From positions 79,501,959 through 79,565,958 of the forward strand of contig NC_080579.1 of NCBI RefSeq assembly GCF_029962835.1: a stretch of 64,000 bases of DNA, read 5' to 3'. Within the stretch, counting starts at the first letter, position 1. Every line of letters starts with the position of its first letter. This DNA comes from Magnolia sinica. Lineage: Eukaryota > Streptophyta > Magnoliopsida > Magnoliales > Magnoliaceae. Under the pieces are notes generated by a model. That model saw nothing but the letters and a program-made list of their open reading frames with translations. It made no database searches and was not told the DNA's origin. Position numbers and translations under genes: made by a program. Below are positions 11,768 to 21,970 of the stretch, piece after piece.

Positions 11768-11858
11768 CCACCACTACAGGGATCGATACCAAGACCTCCA
11801 ATGTTGAAGCGAGGCATCTTTCACTCGGTTTGCCACCTGAGCTATGGAGCTGGGTGGG
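11768..11858 (-). repeat. tRNA-like (SINE-like) sequence, copy 4
   Basis: Same structure, in the third tandem unit. Box A and the GGTATCGATCC block are intact; a few substitutions distinguish it from the other two. Confidence 0.55.
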
Positions 11859-12912
11859 CCCACGTTGGGTCACACTTCACTGGCAGCCACCCCCACTGTT
11901 AGCCACCTCAAGGTGGGCCCCCCTATGGACGGTTGGGATGACATATAAACATCATGGTGTGTCCCACGTAGATGGGGTCCACCGGTAGATGTCATGGATG
12001 ATATACACACATTAGGTGGGCCATAATCATAGAAAGAGAGAGAGAGAGAAAGAGGCATCGGCGATGTCGAGGTGATGGAGGGGCCCTGCCACTATGGGCC
12101 CCTCTTTGGTACAAAATATACATTAAGGTGGGTCCCAATAGATATGGCCCCTTAAATCACAAAACAAATACATGATACAAAGGGAAAATGTGGGTCCAAG
12201 ATCACCCACCGTCCACTTCTTCTTGCTCCCTAGGCTTCCTTTGCTCCTTAGATTCGATCCTAATGGAGGAGATGGAGTTTGGATGGTTGAGATGGGAGAT
12301 GAGAGGGTAGGAAGTGGGCTATACACAAAGCTCTCATGAAGGTTGGAAAATGCTTGGACGTGTGAAGTTTTTTTTTAGGTTGCTTGGAATAGGTTTGAGA
12401 AATGAGAGAGAGGGTTGTAAAGAGAGAGAGAGAGAGATGGGTGATGGATGTGGTTAGTGATGGGTGTAAGACCTTTATTGACTTTTGAGGTATTTTGTGT
12501 AAGAGGGGTATGGGGTATGAAAGAAACTTTTGACTTTAGGGGTTGCTTGGGGAAGGGTGAGAGGTGATGTGTACTTGACATGTACTTGACCCTTGATGGG
12601 ATTGATTGATGGATTGAGGTGACATGTTGTAGAGATTCTCTTGGGTTTCGCACGCGAGGCATTTTCCTCACACCGCACGCGGACCCACATCTCCTGACCA
12701 GGGTATGGCCTCAGCGAGCGAGACGCGGCATCGGAACCGCGGCGACGACGCGGTCGCTAAGGTACAAGTCTCGGGTTGAGTCGACTCGGGTTGACGACAT
12801 GTGAATCAGGGTTGCGCGCAAATGCTGGTTAAGGGTCGAAGGTTGACGGAACTCAACCGGGAAGATCGTGGGAACCTACGAAACGGTAAGGTCTAGGGTA
12901 CGGGTCTTATAG

Positions 12913-15555
12913 GTATCATCTCTTGGTGGTTTACGTTATTTTGTTCCTTTATTGATGATGCTAGTAGAAAATTGTGCATTTATTTCTTAAAGTACAAATC
13001 TGATGTATTTGATGTATTTAAGAAGTGAAAAGTAATGGTAGAAAACGAGATAGGTAAAACAGTCAAATGTCTTAGATCAAATAATGGAGGAGAATACTGT
13101 GATAAGATATTTGAGGAGTATTGTGCAGCAAATGGAATCAAACATTAGAAAACAATTCCAGGGACACTGCAGCAGAGCGGTGTGGCTGAGCGCATTAACA
13201 GGACCATCCTTAAGCACGTCAGGAGCATGAGGTTACATGTAGGGTTACCCAAAACCTTTTGGGTAGATTCTGTGAATACTGCCGCATATCTCATCAATAA
13301 AAGTCCATCAGCACCATTGGATGGTGGGCTACTAGAAGAAACGTGGACTGAGAAAGAAGTAAACCTTGCACATCTTAGAATGTTCGGTTGCACTTCATAC
13401 GTTCACATTGATGTAGAGCACAGAAATAAGTTGGATGTGAAGTCCAGGAGGTGCACGTTTATAGGTTACGAGCAGCATGATTTTGGCTATAGGTTTTGGG
13501 ATGCAGAAAATAGGAAAATCATCAGAATCAAGGACGTAGTCTTCAATGAAAAAGTGATGCATAAGGACAATGTACAGGAAAATAAGGCCGAGGAGAACGA
13601 ATTTGTAGAGTTGGAAGAGTTACCGGATACGGGAGTTACAGCACCACAGGATGATCATGCATAGGAGCATTATGAGGCAGAGCCACGGACACCAGTTGTG
13701 AGGAGGTCTACTTGGGAGAGGGACCCATAGTCCGATACTCAACCTCCTTACATTATCTACTGTTGACAAATAATGGTGAACCAGAATTGGAAGAGTTACC
13801 GGACACGGGTGTTACAGCGCCGAGGAGAAAGATTTCGTAGAGTTGGAAGAGTTACCTAACATGGGTGTTACAGCGCCACAGGATGATCATGCACAAGAGC
13901 ATTATGAGGCAGAGTCACAGACACCGGTTGTGAGGAGGTCTACTCGGGAGAGCAGACCCATAGTCCGATACTAACCCTCCTTATATTATCTACTGCTGAT
14001 AGATAATGTTGAACCAGAGTATTTTGAAGAGGCATTACAGTCAGATACACGGGTTAAGTGGGAGCAGGTCATGGATGATGAGATGGACTCTCTTGAGTCT
14101 AATCGTACATGAGAGCTAGTCACTCTACCCAAGGGTAAGAAAGCTCTTCATAATAAGTGGGTTAACAGACTGAAGGAGGAGCACGATGGTTCGAAACGGT
14201 ACAAGGGCAGATTGGTTGTGAAAGGGTTTCAACAAAAGGTAGGTATCGATTTCACTGAAATATTTTCACTGGTAGTGAAAATGTCTACGATTCGCATGGT
14301 CTTATGTATAGTGGCTACAGAGGACTTACATCTAGAGAAGCTAGATGTTAAGACAACCTTTCTTCATGGGGACCTTGAAGAAGAAATATATATATACATC
14401 AGCTGATAGGATATGTGACACCAGGAAAGGAGAACAAGGTGTGTAGACTGAAAAAGAGGCCTGAAGCAGGCCCCGAGGTAATGGTATAAGAAGTTCGACA
14501 GTTTCATGTCGGGAAATAGTTTTAGGAGATGTCATGTAGACCACTGTTGCTATTTGAATAAGTTTGATACATCGTATATCATCTTTTTTCTATACGTTGA
14601 TGATATGCTTGTAGCCGGTTCAAGTATGAAGGACATCTTAGATCTTAAAAGACAACTGTCAAGAGAGTTTTCCATGAAGGATTTAGGAGCTGCAAAACAA
14701 ATTATAGGCATGAGGATAAATCGTGACAGGGAAAACAAGAAACTGGTTTTGTCATAGGCAGAGTACATAGCTAAGGTACTTGATCGATTCAATATGAGAG
14801 GTGCTAAACCGGTTAACACTCCATTAGCTAACCACTTCAAGCTTTCTAAGGAGCAAGGTGCAAAGACGCAGGAGAAACGAGACTACATGGATAAAGTCCC
14901 ATATGCGTTAGCTATTAGGAGTCTCATATATGCTATAGTGAGCACGAGGCCAGACATTACTCAAGCAGTGAGAGTTATTAGCAGGTTCATGAACAACCCC
15001 GGGAAGGAACATTAATATTGGGAAGCTGCGAAGTGGATCCTTAGATATCGGGTAGGTACTGTGGATATAAGGCTGTGCTGTGGTGGACTAAAAATCAAGC
15101 TACAAGGTTACGTAGATTCAGATTTGGCAGGAGATATCGATAGCAGAAGAAGCACTATAAGTTACGTCTTTACTCTGGGTAGTGCTGCAGTCAGTTGGGT
15201 CTCTCAGTTATAGAAGATAGTATCTATCAGTACGACAGAAAGAGAATATGTTGTAGTTACAGAAGCGTGCAAGGAGATGGTGTGCATGCAAGGTTTCATG
15301 GAAGAGTTAGGTAAGAAGCAAGTAGATTACAAGCTGTATAGTAACAGTCATAGAGCAATACACTTGACTAAGAATTCAGCCATTCATTAAAGGACCAAGC
15401 ATATTGACATTAGATATCACTTTATACGTTCGTTACTGAAAGATGGATCAATTGCTTTGAAGAAGATCCATATAAGTGAGAATCCTGTAGATATGCTGAC
15501 CAAGGCGGTCACACGGGAGAAGCTGAAGCTTTGTTCAGCTTTCATTGGTCTTTAG
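12913..15555 (+). pseudogene. Copia pol: integrase core, RT and RNase H
   Basis: The integrase core has FIDDASRK (about 12945, first Asp), then LRSNNGGEY (about 13075-13100) where the family has Asp-Asn, so the second catalytic Asp is Asn here, then Glu in GVAERINR (about 13180). GAG-type linker text follows (RMFGCTSYVHI; KSRRCTFIGY). RT shows KARLVVKGF-like KGRLVVKGFQQK (about 14205), KLDVKTTFLHGDLEEE (about 14340) and catalytic YVDDML (about 14598). RNase H shows YVDSDLAGDIDSRRS (about 15113), REYVVVTEACKE and KHIDIRYHFIR (about 15400). It would copy element RNA into cDNA and integrate it. Stops (for example near 13148, 13660, 14110, 14404, 14755, 15015, 15212 and 15388) and a duplicated linker make it a pseudogene. 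Confidence 0.92.
13599..14020 (+). repeat. Imperfect tandem duplication in the copia IN-RT linker
   Basis: The stretch from GTAGAGTTGGAAGAGTTACC (13603) through the GGTCTACTYGGGAGAG box to CCTCCTTAYATTATCTACTG (13740-13760) recurs at about 13835-14000. A partial third piece sits at 13787-13825. Units are about 235 bp apart. This lengthens the hinge between integrase and RT and introduces extra stops. Confidence 0.85.
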
Positions 15556-15631
15556 GCTTGAAGACGGGGAAGTGGTGCACTTTGGATGAAGAAGACGAAA
15601 TTTTTTGGTGATGTATCTCCAAGTGGGAGAT

Positions 15632-16208
15632 TGTTGAGATGTGGAGCCATATCTGGACGGCCGCTCGACCAGTCGAGTGCCCTGCTCTACTGGTCGAGTG
15701 GCCCACTCGACCAGTTGTAGAGTGGCTCGACTCAAAGTCTAGTGAGTATCGGTTTTTTGGTTCCGTGGTACTCGACTGGTCGAGGCCCATGCTCGACTAG
15801 TCGAGGTTACGCAGATTCGTTTCTAGATTTGATGTGGATTGGGAATTTTTGAGTCAGTTTTCGCAAGGGTGTGAAAGGGAAGTTGCCTAAACTATAAATA
15901 GGGTCCCTAAGGCTTTTCTAGGTATTATAGGAGTTATTCCAAAGTGTGGGCAAAAGGGTTTTCTCTATACTTTCAAGGGAAGAGGTTATTATATTGCCTT
16001 GTAATCTTTATTTTCTTCATAGTGGAAGTTTGCATCCGTGGTTTTTTTTTACCCTTGTTGGAATTTTTTCACGTATATCTTATCTTGTGGTTTGTTTGGA
16101 ATGCTTTGATTCTTCTTCTACTTTATATTTCTTTTTGTTTATCGTTTTTGGGTGAGACCGGAGATTGGATCTCAGTTCACTGCGTTGTTGGCGTGCTGCA
16201 CAACAACA
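15632..16208 (+). mobile_element. Copia 3' LTR
   Basis: It starts TGTTGAGATG directly after the polypurine tract AAGTGGGAGAT (15621-15631). The proposed end is CAACAACA at 16208, giving TGTTG...CAACA inverted ends and 577 bp. A TATA box (CTATAAATAG) is at about 15892-15901, marking the U3/R boundary. The target duplication cannot be tested because the 5' LTR is absent. Confidence 0.75.
15661..15815. repeat. Cluster of CTCGACYRGTCGAG palindromes in copia U3
   Basis: Repeated arms CTCGAC/GTCGAG occur about seven times. CTCGACCAGTCGAG (15667), CTCGACTGGTCGAG (about 15772) and the perfect palindrome CTCGACTAGTCGAG (about 15793) are complete; others are half sites. They lie upstream of the TATA box. 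Confidence 0.85.
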
Positions 16209-16754
16209 CATGTGATGATTGACTACGTTAAAATGCCAGAGGGTGCATGTCTTTTGGACTACACCCTAGAGGATTTTGGATAATTAAATTACAACCATAG
16301 CTTTAGATAGTTTTCCAAATAAAATTTGAGTTTAAGATTGTTCGAAATTGAATTTTTGGAAAACTATTTAAATGGTATAAAACTAGAATAAGAAAGTTAG
16401 AAAATTTATCAATTTATAGAAGTTGAGGCTTGGCGTCCATCATTCGGCTTGAAATCAAATTTGCTTCCCTTTGATAGCATCTCAAGTGTAACAAATCTCC
16501 GGAGCAATCACTCTAGAATATAACGACTATGACCCAATCCTAGCGGTGCACTCATTGTACACAGGCTCAAACCATTTGTAGTTTTAACCCGAACTAGAAA
16601 TACTTAAATATATTTTTAAAAAACAAAACCTAGCCTTCTAATTTCTTTTAAAATAAAAAAAGAAAAAGTCTATTTATAGACTTTGTGAAGACACCCTTTG
16701 AGGCAAAGACACCATTTCAAAAAGAGTTGTGACTATTGGGTTTAAGCCGAATTA
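16209..16754. other. AT-rich DNA without recognised feature
   Basis: Between the copia LTR end and a MITE. It is A+T-rich with many stops in all frames, and I recognise no domain or repeat termini in it. TGTAACAAATCTCC near 16494 has a faint LTR-start look without support. Confidence 0.4.
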
Positions 16755-17190
16755 TTTTTCCAGATCATTTTAGGGCTTGATCCCAAAAATGAGAGGTATA
16801 TAAATCTTAGGTGGACCACACCCTAGGAAAACAATAGTGATTGGATATCCACCGTTAAAATCCTCTTAAGGCCTACTGTAGTGTTTATTTGACATCCAAT
16901 CTGTTGATTAGGTCATACAGACCCAGATGAAGTGAAAAAACAAAGATATGCTTGATCCAAAACTTTTATGGCCCCAAAAAGTTTTTAATGGTCAATGTTC
17001 ATTAACACTCTTTCCTTTAATGTGGTCCACTTGAGATTGATATATACCTCATTTGTGGTCTCATACCATACCATAAAATGACCTATAAAAATAGATGTAC
17101 GGCATGGATAAAACACATTCATCATGGTGGGGCCCACAGAGCACCGACCACCGGCCATTGGCTGGTGGCAGGGGGTAGCCAATCCGCGCC
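16755..17190. mobile_element. Mutator-like MITE, one end degenerate
   Basis: It carries the family landmarks: CAGATCATTTTAGGGC, GTGGACCACACC, GGTCATACAGACC, TTGATCCAAAACTT, GTGGTCCACTTGA, GGATAAAACACATTCATC and GGTGGGGCCCAC, and ends GTAGCCAATCCGCGCC. The right terminus matches the family (CCAATCCGC...); the left terminus is not recognisable. Non-coding. Confidence 0.65.
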
Positions 17191-17824
17191 CTCTGAAGAC
17201 TGACTAGTGGCGATCACGAGGTAACCGCCATTTCTTTCCTTTTCCACTCTCAAAGAAGCCATATGCTTCCAACTCCAAGAGTATAGGAATGCATCGAAGA
17301 TAGTACAGAGCCCAATTGAAAAGCTTGCCATGCAAAATACCACGTAAATGAGAAATTGTCTCATGCAACGATAATCAAAGTGCAAGAATAAGATCCAAAT
17401 AACAACATTCACGTCACGATGCAAGTTCAAATGTTTCGAACACAAGACAACTAAAATAAAAAGAAAATAGGGCTAAGAACAACTGAGCCCCTAAAAAGGA
17501 TCCCCTGGCCTAAGTGGAGGAATCAAGCCACCTCCGGCATATGAGTAACAAGTCCAAGCTGGGTAAGGTTTGGGTAAAAGCTTTAACCCCAAAACAAATG
17601 AACCAAGCGTACTGGCAATCACGATCGACCAGTCACTACCAATCGTATCCATCCTGGCCATCTGCGGGTAAATTTGTATAGTAGGAGGGCTGAAGGGCAT
17701 GAAGATCCCTACACCTAGCTGGCATAACATTTACTCGTCCAGATACCAATCAGGGATTTTCTGAGCCACTAAAATCATGCCCTTTGCAGACTCGATCCAA
17801 GCAACTCGGAGATGTTTATACATG
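17191..17824 (-). other. Unrecognised sequence with minus-strand reading frame
   Basis: The minus-strand frame 17815-17491 encodes a hydrophobic run (HLRVAWIESAKGMILVAQ, then after one stop GSDWSIVIASTLGSFVLGLK and PYPAWTCY). I do not recognise it. It continues in another frame towards 17225. Together with 19240-19720 it may be one gene or retroelement segment split by the two MITEs at 17834-19171. It could be an env-like or host exon remnant, or chance. Confidence 0.25.
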
Positions 17825-17833
17825 ATATTAAGG

Positions 17834-18449
17834 GGAAGCAGATTGGCTGGTGCACCACACACCAGCTATATAGCTGCTGGAGGCACGTGTCCTGCGAAGA
17901 CGAGTACCGATGCTCCTCGAGGTCCGAGTTGTACGAGAAGGTTCAAAAGAGATCAAAGTTACATGGCCCCACAGTAATGTATTTATTACATCCATACGTT
18001 CATTTATTTTTAGAGATCATTTTAGAGCATTATTCAAAAAATGAATCATATCCCAAGATCATTTGGACCACACCACAAATAGCAGCGAAGAGAATGTTTT
18101 CACTGTTAAACAATTTGTAGGGCCCACCATAACATTTATTTTCCATTTAATCTGTTCATAAGGTCACAAAGAACCGAATGAAGAGGAAAAACAAATTTTG
18201 TATTGATCCAAAACTTCTGTGTCCCAAAAAGAATTTCAATAGTAGACATTTAATCCCCCACTGCTTTTTGCAGTGGTCTAGTTGATAGTTAGATCTGTCT
18301 TATTTTTCATCTCAAGCCTTAAGATGAGTTTGCCAAATAGATGGATAGTTTGGATATAATACATACCTGATGATCAAACCCATAGAACTTGCCGACGTCA
18401 ATACATCAGCTATATGGCCGGTGTGAGGTACACTAGCCAATCCCCTTAC
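17834..18449. mobile_element. MITE copy b (616 bp), Mutator-like TIRs
   Basis: It starts GGAAGCAGATTGGCTGGTGC and ends CACTAGCCAATCCCCTTAC, an inverted-repeat pair extended by the CAGCTATATAGCTG / CAGCTATATGGCCGG boxes. The left flank ATATTAAGG (17825-17833) is the target duplication repeated at 19172-19180. The interior has the family vocabulary (GGCCCCAC, GTAATGTATTTATTAC, GTGGACC-like box, AATCTGTTCATAAGGTCACA). No coding capacity. Confidence 0.85.
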
Positions 18450-18459
18450 ATATCTAAGG

Positions 18460-19067
18460 GGAAGCGGATTGCCTGGTGTACCACACAACAGCTATATAGC
18501 TGCTGTAGGTATATGTCCTGCGAAGGCAAGCACCGACGCTCCTCAAGCTCCAAGTTGCACGAACAGTTCAAAGGAGATCAAAGTTACAAGGGCCCCACAA
18601 TGATGTATTTATTATATCCATAGCGTCATTTATTTTTAGAGATCATTTTAGAGCATTATCCAAAAAATGAATCATATCCAAAGATCATCTGGACCACACC
18701 ACAAATAGCCGTGGAGATAATGTTTTCACCATTAAACAATTCATAGGGCCCACCATAACGTTTATTTTCCATCCAATCTGTTCATAAGATCACAAAGCAC
18801 TGAATGAAGAGGAAAAACAAAATTTGTATTGATCCAAAACTTCTGTGACCCTAAAAGGGTTTCAATGGTAGACGTTCAATCCCCTACTGCTTTTTGCAGT
18901 GTGGTCCACTTGATAGTTAGATCTTCCTTATTTTTCATCTCAAGCCTTAAGACGAGCTGCCAAATAGATGAATGGTTTGGATATAACACATACTCATGAT
19001 CAGACCCATAGAACTTGCTGACATCAATACATCAGCTATATATAGCTTGCTGACACCAATACATCGG

Positions 19068-19139
<72 letters not shown>

Positions 19140-19171
19140 CTGGTGTGAGGTACACTAGCCAATCCGCTTAC
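18460..19171. mobile_element. MITE copy c (712 bp), tandem to copy b
   Basis: It starts GGAAGCGGATTGCCTGG and ends CACTAGCCAATCCGCTTAC. It is separated from copy b only by ATATCTAAGG (18450-18459), a variant of the flanking duplication. The interior is co-linear with copy b, lengthened by a pure TA run (19069-19138). Non-coding. Confidence 0.85.
19069..19138. repeat. (TA)n microsatellite, 70 bp
   Basis: An uninterrupted TA run inside MITE copy c, replacing the shorter TATATAGC box seen in copy b. Likely length-variable. Confidence 0.95.
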
Positions 19172-19180
19172 ATATTAAGG

Positions 19181-19819
19181 ACACCGTACACAGGGATGGT
19201 AAGCTAAAAAAGAAAAGAAAGAAAAGTTGGGCAGAGCACAACAAGATGGAAAGGGCAAAAAGATGAAAGGATAATAGTCACGTCACCCTCAGAAAGATCT
19301 TCAAGCTGGGAGAGTTAATGGTCTAAAGAAATACTGACAATAGTCTCGCAGACGGGGGACCAAACGATGGATATGCTAGTAGAAAACGACATGTGAAAAA
19401 ATAACTTGAGATCAATAACTGCTTTAAAAACAAATGCACGGTAGCAAAAAGGTAGCTCTATAAGAGTGAAGAAGCCGGCAATAGAAGTACAAGCGTCTAA
19501 TGCGACCTCGTCAACGCCATGGATTAGGTGGGCCAGCAAAGAGTTACCCCCACGAGTAATGATGGGGGAAAGCCAAGTCCCCTGGCAACCACAAGTGGAT
19601 GGAGTCGACTGTATCGGGGCCTAAACAGAAGACAGTGGCACCCAAGTAGTACAATATTACAAACCGAATATGCTACTTTCTCTCCTCCCGGGTGACCACG
19701 AATTGATTGATGGTCCCCTTGTACTACAATTCGTTGCCCAAGTACAGAAACTCATTTTCTGAATTTGGGTTTTTGCTGCCCAAGTACGATACTCTCACAA
19801 TGGAAATTCGGGTGTCACA
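19181..19819 (-). other. Unrecognised sequence, possible continuation of the 17191-17824 block
   Basis: The minus-strand frame 19580-19315 reads GGNSLLAHLIHGVDEVALDA, then AGFFTLIELPFCYRAFVFKA and a hydrophobic run. I cannot assign a family. The right edge reads GGAAATTCGGGTGTCACA at 19819, which looks like an LTR terminus (TGTGACACCCG on the minus strand). No target duplication was found for it. Confidence 0.25.
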
Positions 19820-21970
19820 CGTAAGAAAGTTGCACATGGGCATATTTTCCATGTATCTTCATAGTCATATTAAGATTCATTCCAAAATCGAAAATCATAA
19901 TAGCATCCATCAACACAGAGGGTATCATGAAATAAGAAAACATACTATTCCAAAAGGTGAACATGGGACCACACAAATCATAAACAACCCAATGTACGGG
20001 ATAAACAATCATTAAATGAAAAACTAAGAATCTATCAGCTCGAACTCTTATGGCCCAGCCATGCTAGCATTGCGCACTCTAGTTAACTAACTCCCACCAA
20101 ATTTCACGAGAGCACTTAGGATCTCGTCACAACCCTACGCTACACTTAAGCCATCTGTATATGTCAAATGGAAGGCATTGATGGTATTCATAGTGAAGAA
20201 CTCACAAGATTATACAAGCGACATGTTAGTGAAATAAAATTATATATATAAAAAAATAGAAATCCAAAAATTATAACTAATACATTATGCCTAATGTAAT
20301 CGCTAATAGAGAACTACAACATTTATACTATGACAAATATTTATCTTGTTTAGATATATGAATGCGTGAAATGCAATTAGTATAAGGATGCACATCCAAC
20401 TGAAAAAGAATAGCCATAGTGAACTAGCCATCTAGTAAAATACACTGAGGTACGACCCATACTGACTAGTCACCCAGTAAGAACCATGTAGAAATGACAG
20501 ACTATAGTAACATAGTTACCCGGTAAAATATAATATGGTATGACTCATAGTGGACGACAACAACATGTGTTGATAACTTAAAGTCATCTGGTAAAATACT
20601 CTAAGGTACGGCCCATAGTGGACGGCAACATATGCTGATGACTCAAAGTCATCTGGTAAAATACTCTAAGGTACGGCCCATAGTGATTTGAGAAACCCCA
20701 TATCTTACATCGGCCACCCGATAAAGTCTGTGTGCCATATATGCATGATTAGCCTAATCATTATTAGTCCAATTTACAAACAATTCAATTTGCAAGTAAT
20801 TTAATTTACAAGTAATTCATTCAACTAGTGACACTTCCAAATTGATAACGACAAAATATATCAAATATCCTTTACATTAAAAGCCCGATTGCAGACACAC
20901 AAAAGGGTTTAACTCGAAAAAGTCACCTAAGTAGAAAAAGTCCATTAAAGGATAAAAGAAAGGGTTCTTCCTGAGAAAAGCCACGATGTGCACAACTACC
21001 AAAAGATGGAATTCATATATATATTTTTAAAAAAGTTAGTCCACTAATCAAGGGTATGCTTTCGTTAATTTGTAAAAATGGCAATCCAACGTCACCAACA
21101 AGTTACAAAAGTGGCAATCCAATCCACGTAGATAATTCATAAAAATGGAAATTAAAACCACAAGTAATTCATAAAAGTGGTACGTAAAAGCCCTCCTAAA
21201 TAGTTCATAAAAGTAAAAACTTCAAACAACATATCTGTGATTCTAAGCATATTAACAACTTAGCACATGTTATCAAAATAAGAAAGCATGCTAGCATGGA
21301 CAATTTCAAAGCCACCCTACAATGTATACATGAAACAAAAACCAGACTACAATATTGAGAAAAGCTTGAAGGATAGATCTTCACCTCTTACAGTTTGAAT
21401 TCTTAGGTTCGATGGCTCTAGTTCGAGTGCGATTTGCTTTCGGTGGCTCCTATAGATAGAAATTAGGGAAAATCAAAACCTTATGATTAAAATACTAAAT
21501 TAGAGTTAAACCATTTTAATCCAAGTCAAACTAAGGTTCAATTAAGGAATTGTTACGCTCCTAGCTACGAAGTCGAGTTGACTAGGCAATCTGGCCGTTA
21601 ACTCGAGCCCACACAGACGATCTAACACTGCTACACTACGTGGCCCATGCGTGCAGCTGCACAGCTCCTGATCGTCATCCAGGACTTCAAACCTTGAAAT
21701 GCACGTTGTGCACACGTGACATGAACACTACAATAAAAAGGCATGCGACGTGCATGTACCGATGGAAGGTTTCACAACGCACATGCATTGGTGGATTCGA
21801 GCTGTTAGACCTCACACAACATGAACTCACCCTCACCTTGGCTATTTCAACCACCGGAGTTTGCCAAAACTTGCCGATGTGCTTCATGCAAGAACCCAGA
21901 GCGATAATCTGAAATTGCGCAAGGCGATGGGCCACGCGGTCTATGTGTGCAGAAGCTTGGCCGAGCTACG
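19820..21970 (+). mobile_element. LTR-like sequence related to the 42742-47388 family
   Basis: Three landmarks occur in the order seen in the solo LTR at 42742: GGATGCACATCCARCTG at about 20388 (43316 there), the ATGCATGATTAGCC box at 20742 (43688 there), and AAAAGCTTGAAGG...ATCTTCACCT at 21361 (44370 there). Spacing is similar. Ends are not resolved; sequence after about 21540 is diverged. Non-coding. Confidence 0.55.
20546..20683 (+). repeat. Tandem duplication, about 68-bp unit
   Basis: Two nearly identical units contain CATAGTGGACGRCAAC, AAAGTCATCTGGTAAAATAC and TCTAAGGTACGGCC, followed by a partial third. It is the counterpart of the AAGGAGAACTAGCCAC array at 43339-43685. Confidence 0.85.

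Larger units (their letters stand above)
10027..12376. repeat. Three tandem 780-bp units inside the L3 copy
   Basis: Units run 10027-10810 (784 bp), 10811-11588 (778 bp) and 11589-12376 (788 bp). Each begins GGGTCCCACC(G/A)TCCAGG and ends with a poly-T run after GTGTGAAG. By eye they are about 97% alike, differing by scattered substitutions and simple-repeat length (for example the GA run near 10470, 11257 and 12032). Each contains one tRNA-like block. ORFs of 109-116 residues repeated in each unit are consequences of the duplication. The left flank (9600-10026) is a diverged partial relative. Confidence 0.9.
9536..12911 (-). mobile_element. Rearranged copy of LTR family L3 with internal tandem triplication
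   Basis: On the minus strand it starts TATAAGACCCGT at 12911 (first C of the TG/CA rule decayed) and parallels the L3 solo LTR at 800: CGCGTCGTCGCCGCGGTTCC (959-978) is present reverse-complemented at 12733-12752, and GAATCTCTACA and a CT-rich stretch follow in the same order. Its left part consists of three tandem 780-bp units plus GGGCCCACC-rich DNA. The junction with gypsy B (about 9535) shows no matching duplication for GGTAT (12912-12916), so the left side is probably a deletion or rearrangement boundary. Confidence 0.7.
12912..16208 (+). mobile_element. Decayed Ty1/copia retrotransposon, 5' end missing
   Basis: The gene order integrase, reverse transcriptase, RNase H, then polypurine tract and 3' LTR is copia-type. 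The 5' LTR, gag, protease and start of integrase are absent, displaced where the L3 copy abuts at 12911. The Tork/Tnt1-like lineage is inferred from the RNase H ending (KHIDIRYHFIR, MLTK) and the CAAGTGGGAGA polypurine tract. The element is inactive. Confidence 0.9.

Noticed and set aside
10881..11988. Repeated 109-residue frames (GSHGPHRQHT...)
   Set aside because: Identical because they sit in tandem 780-bp LTR units; no start context or domain, and they cross the tRNA-like block.
19069..19138. Replication origin or matrix-attachment site
   Set aside because: A pure TA microsatellite within a MITE; no further evidence for such a role.
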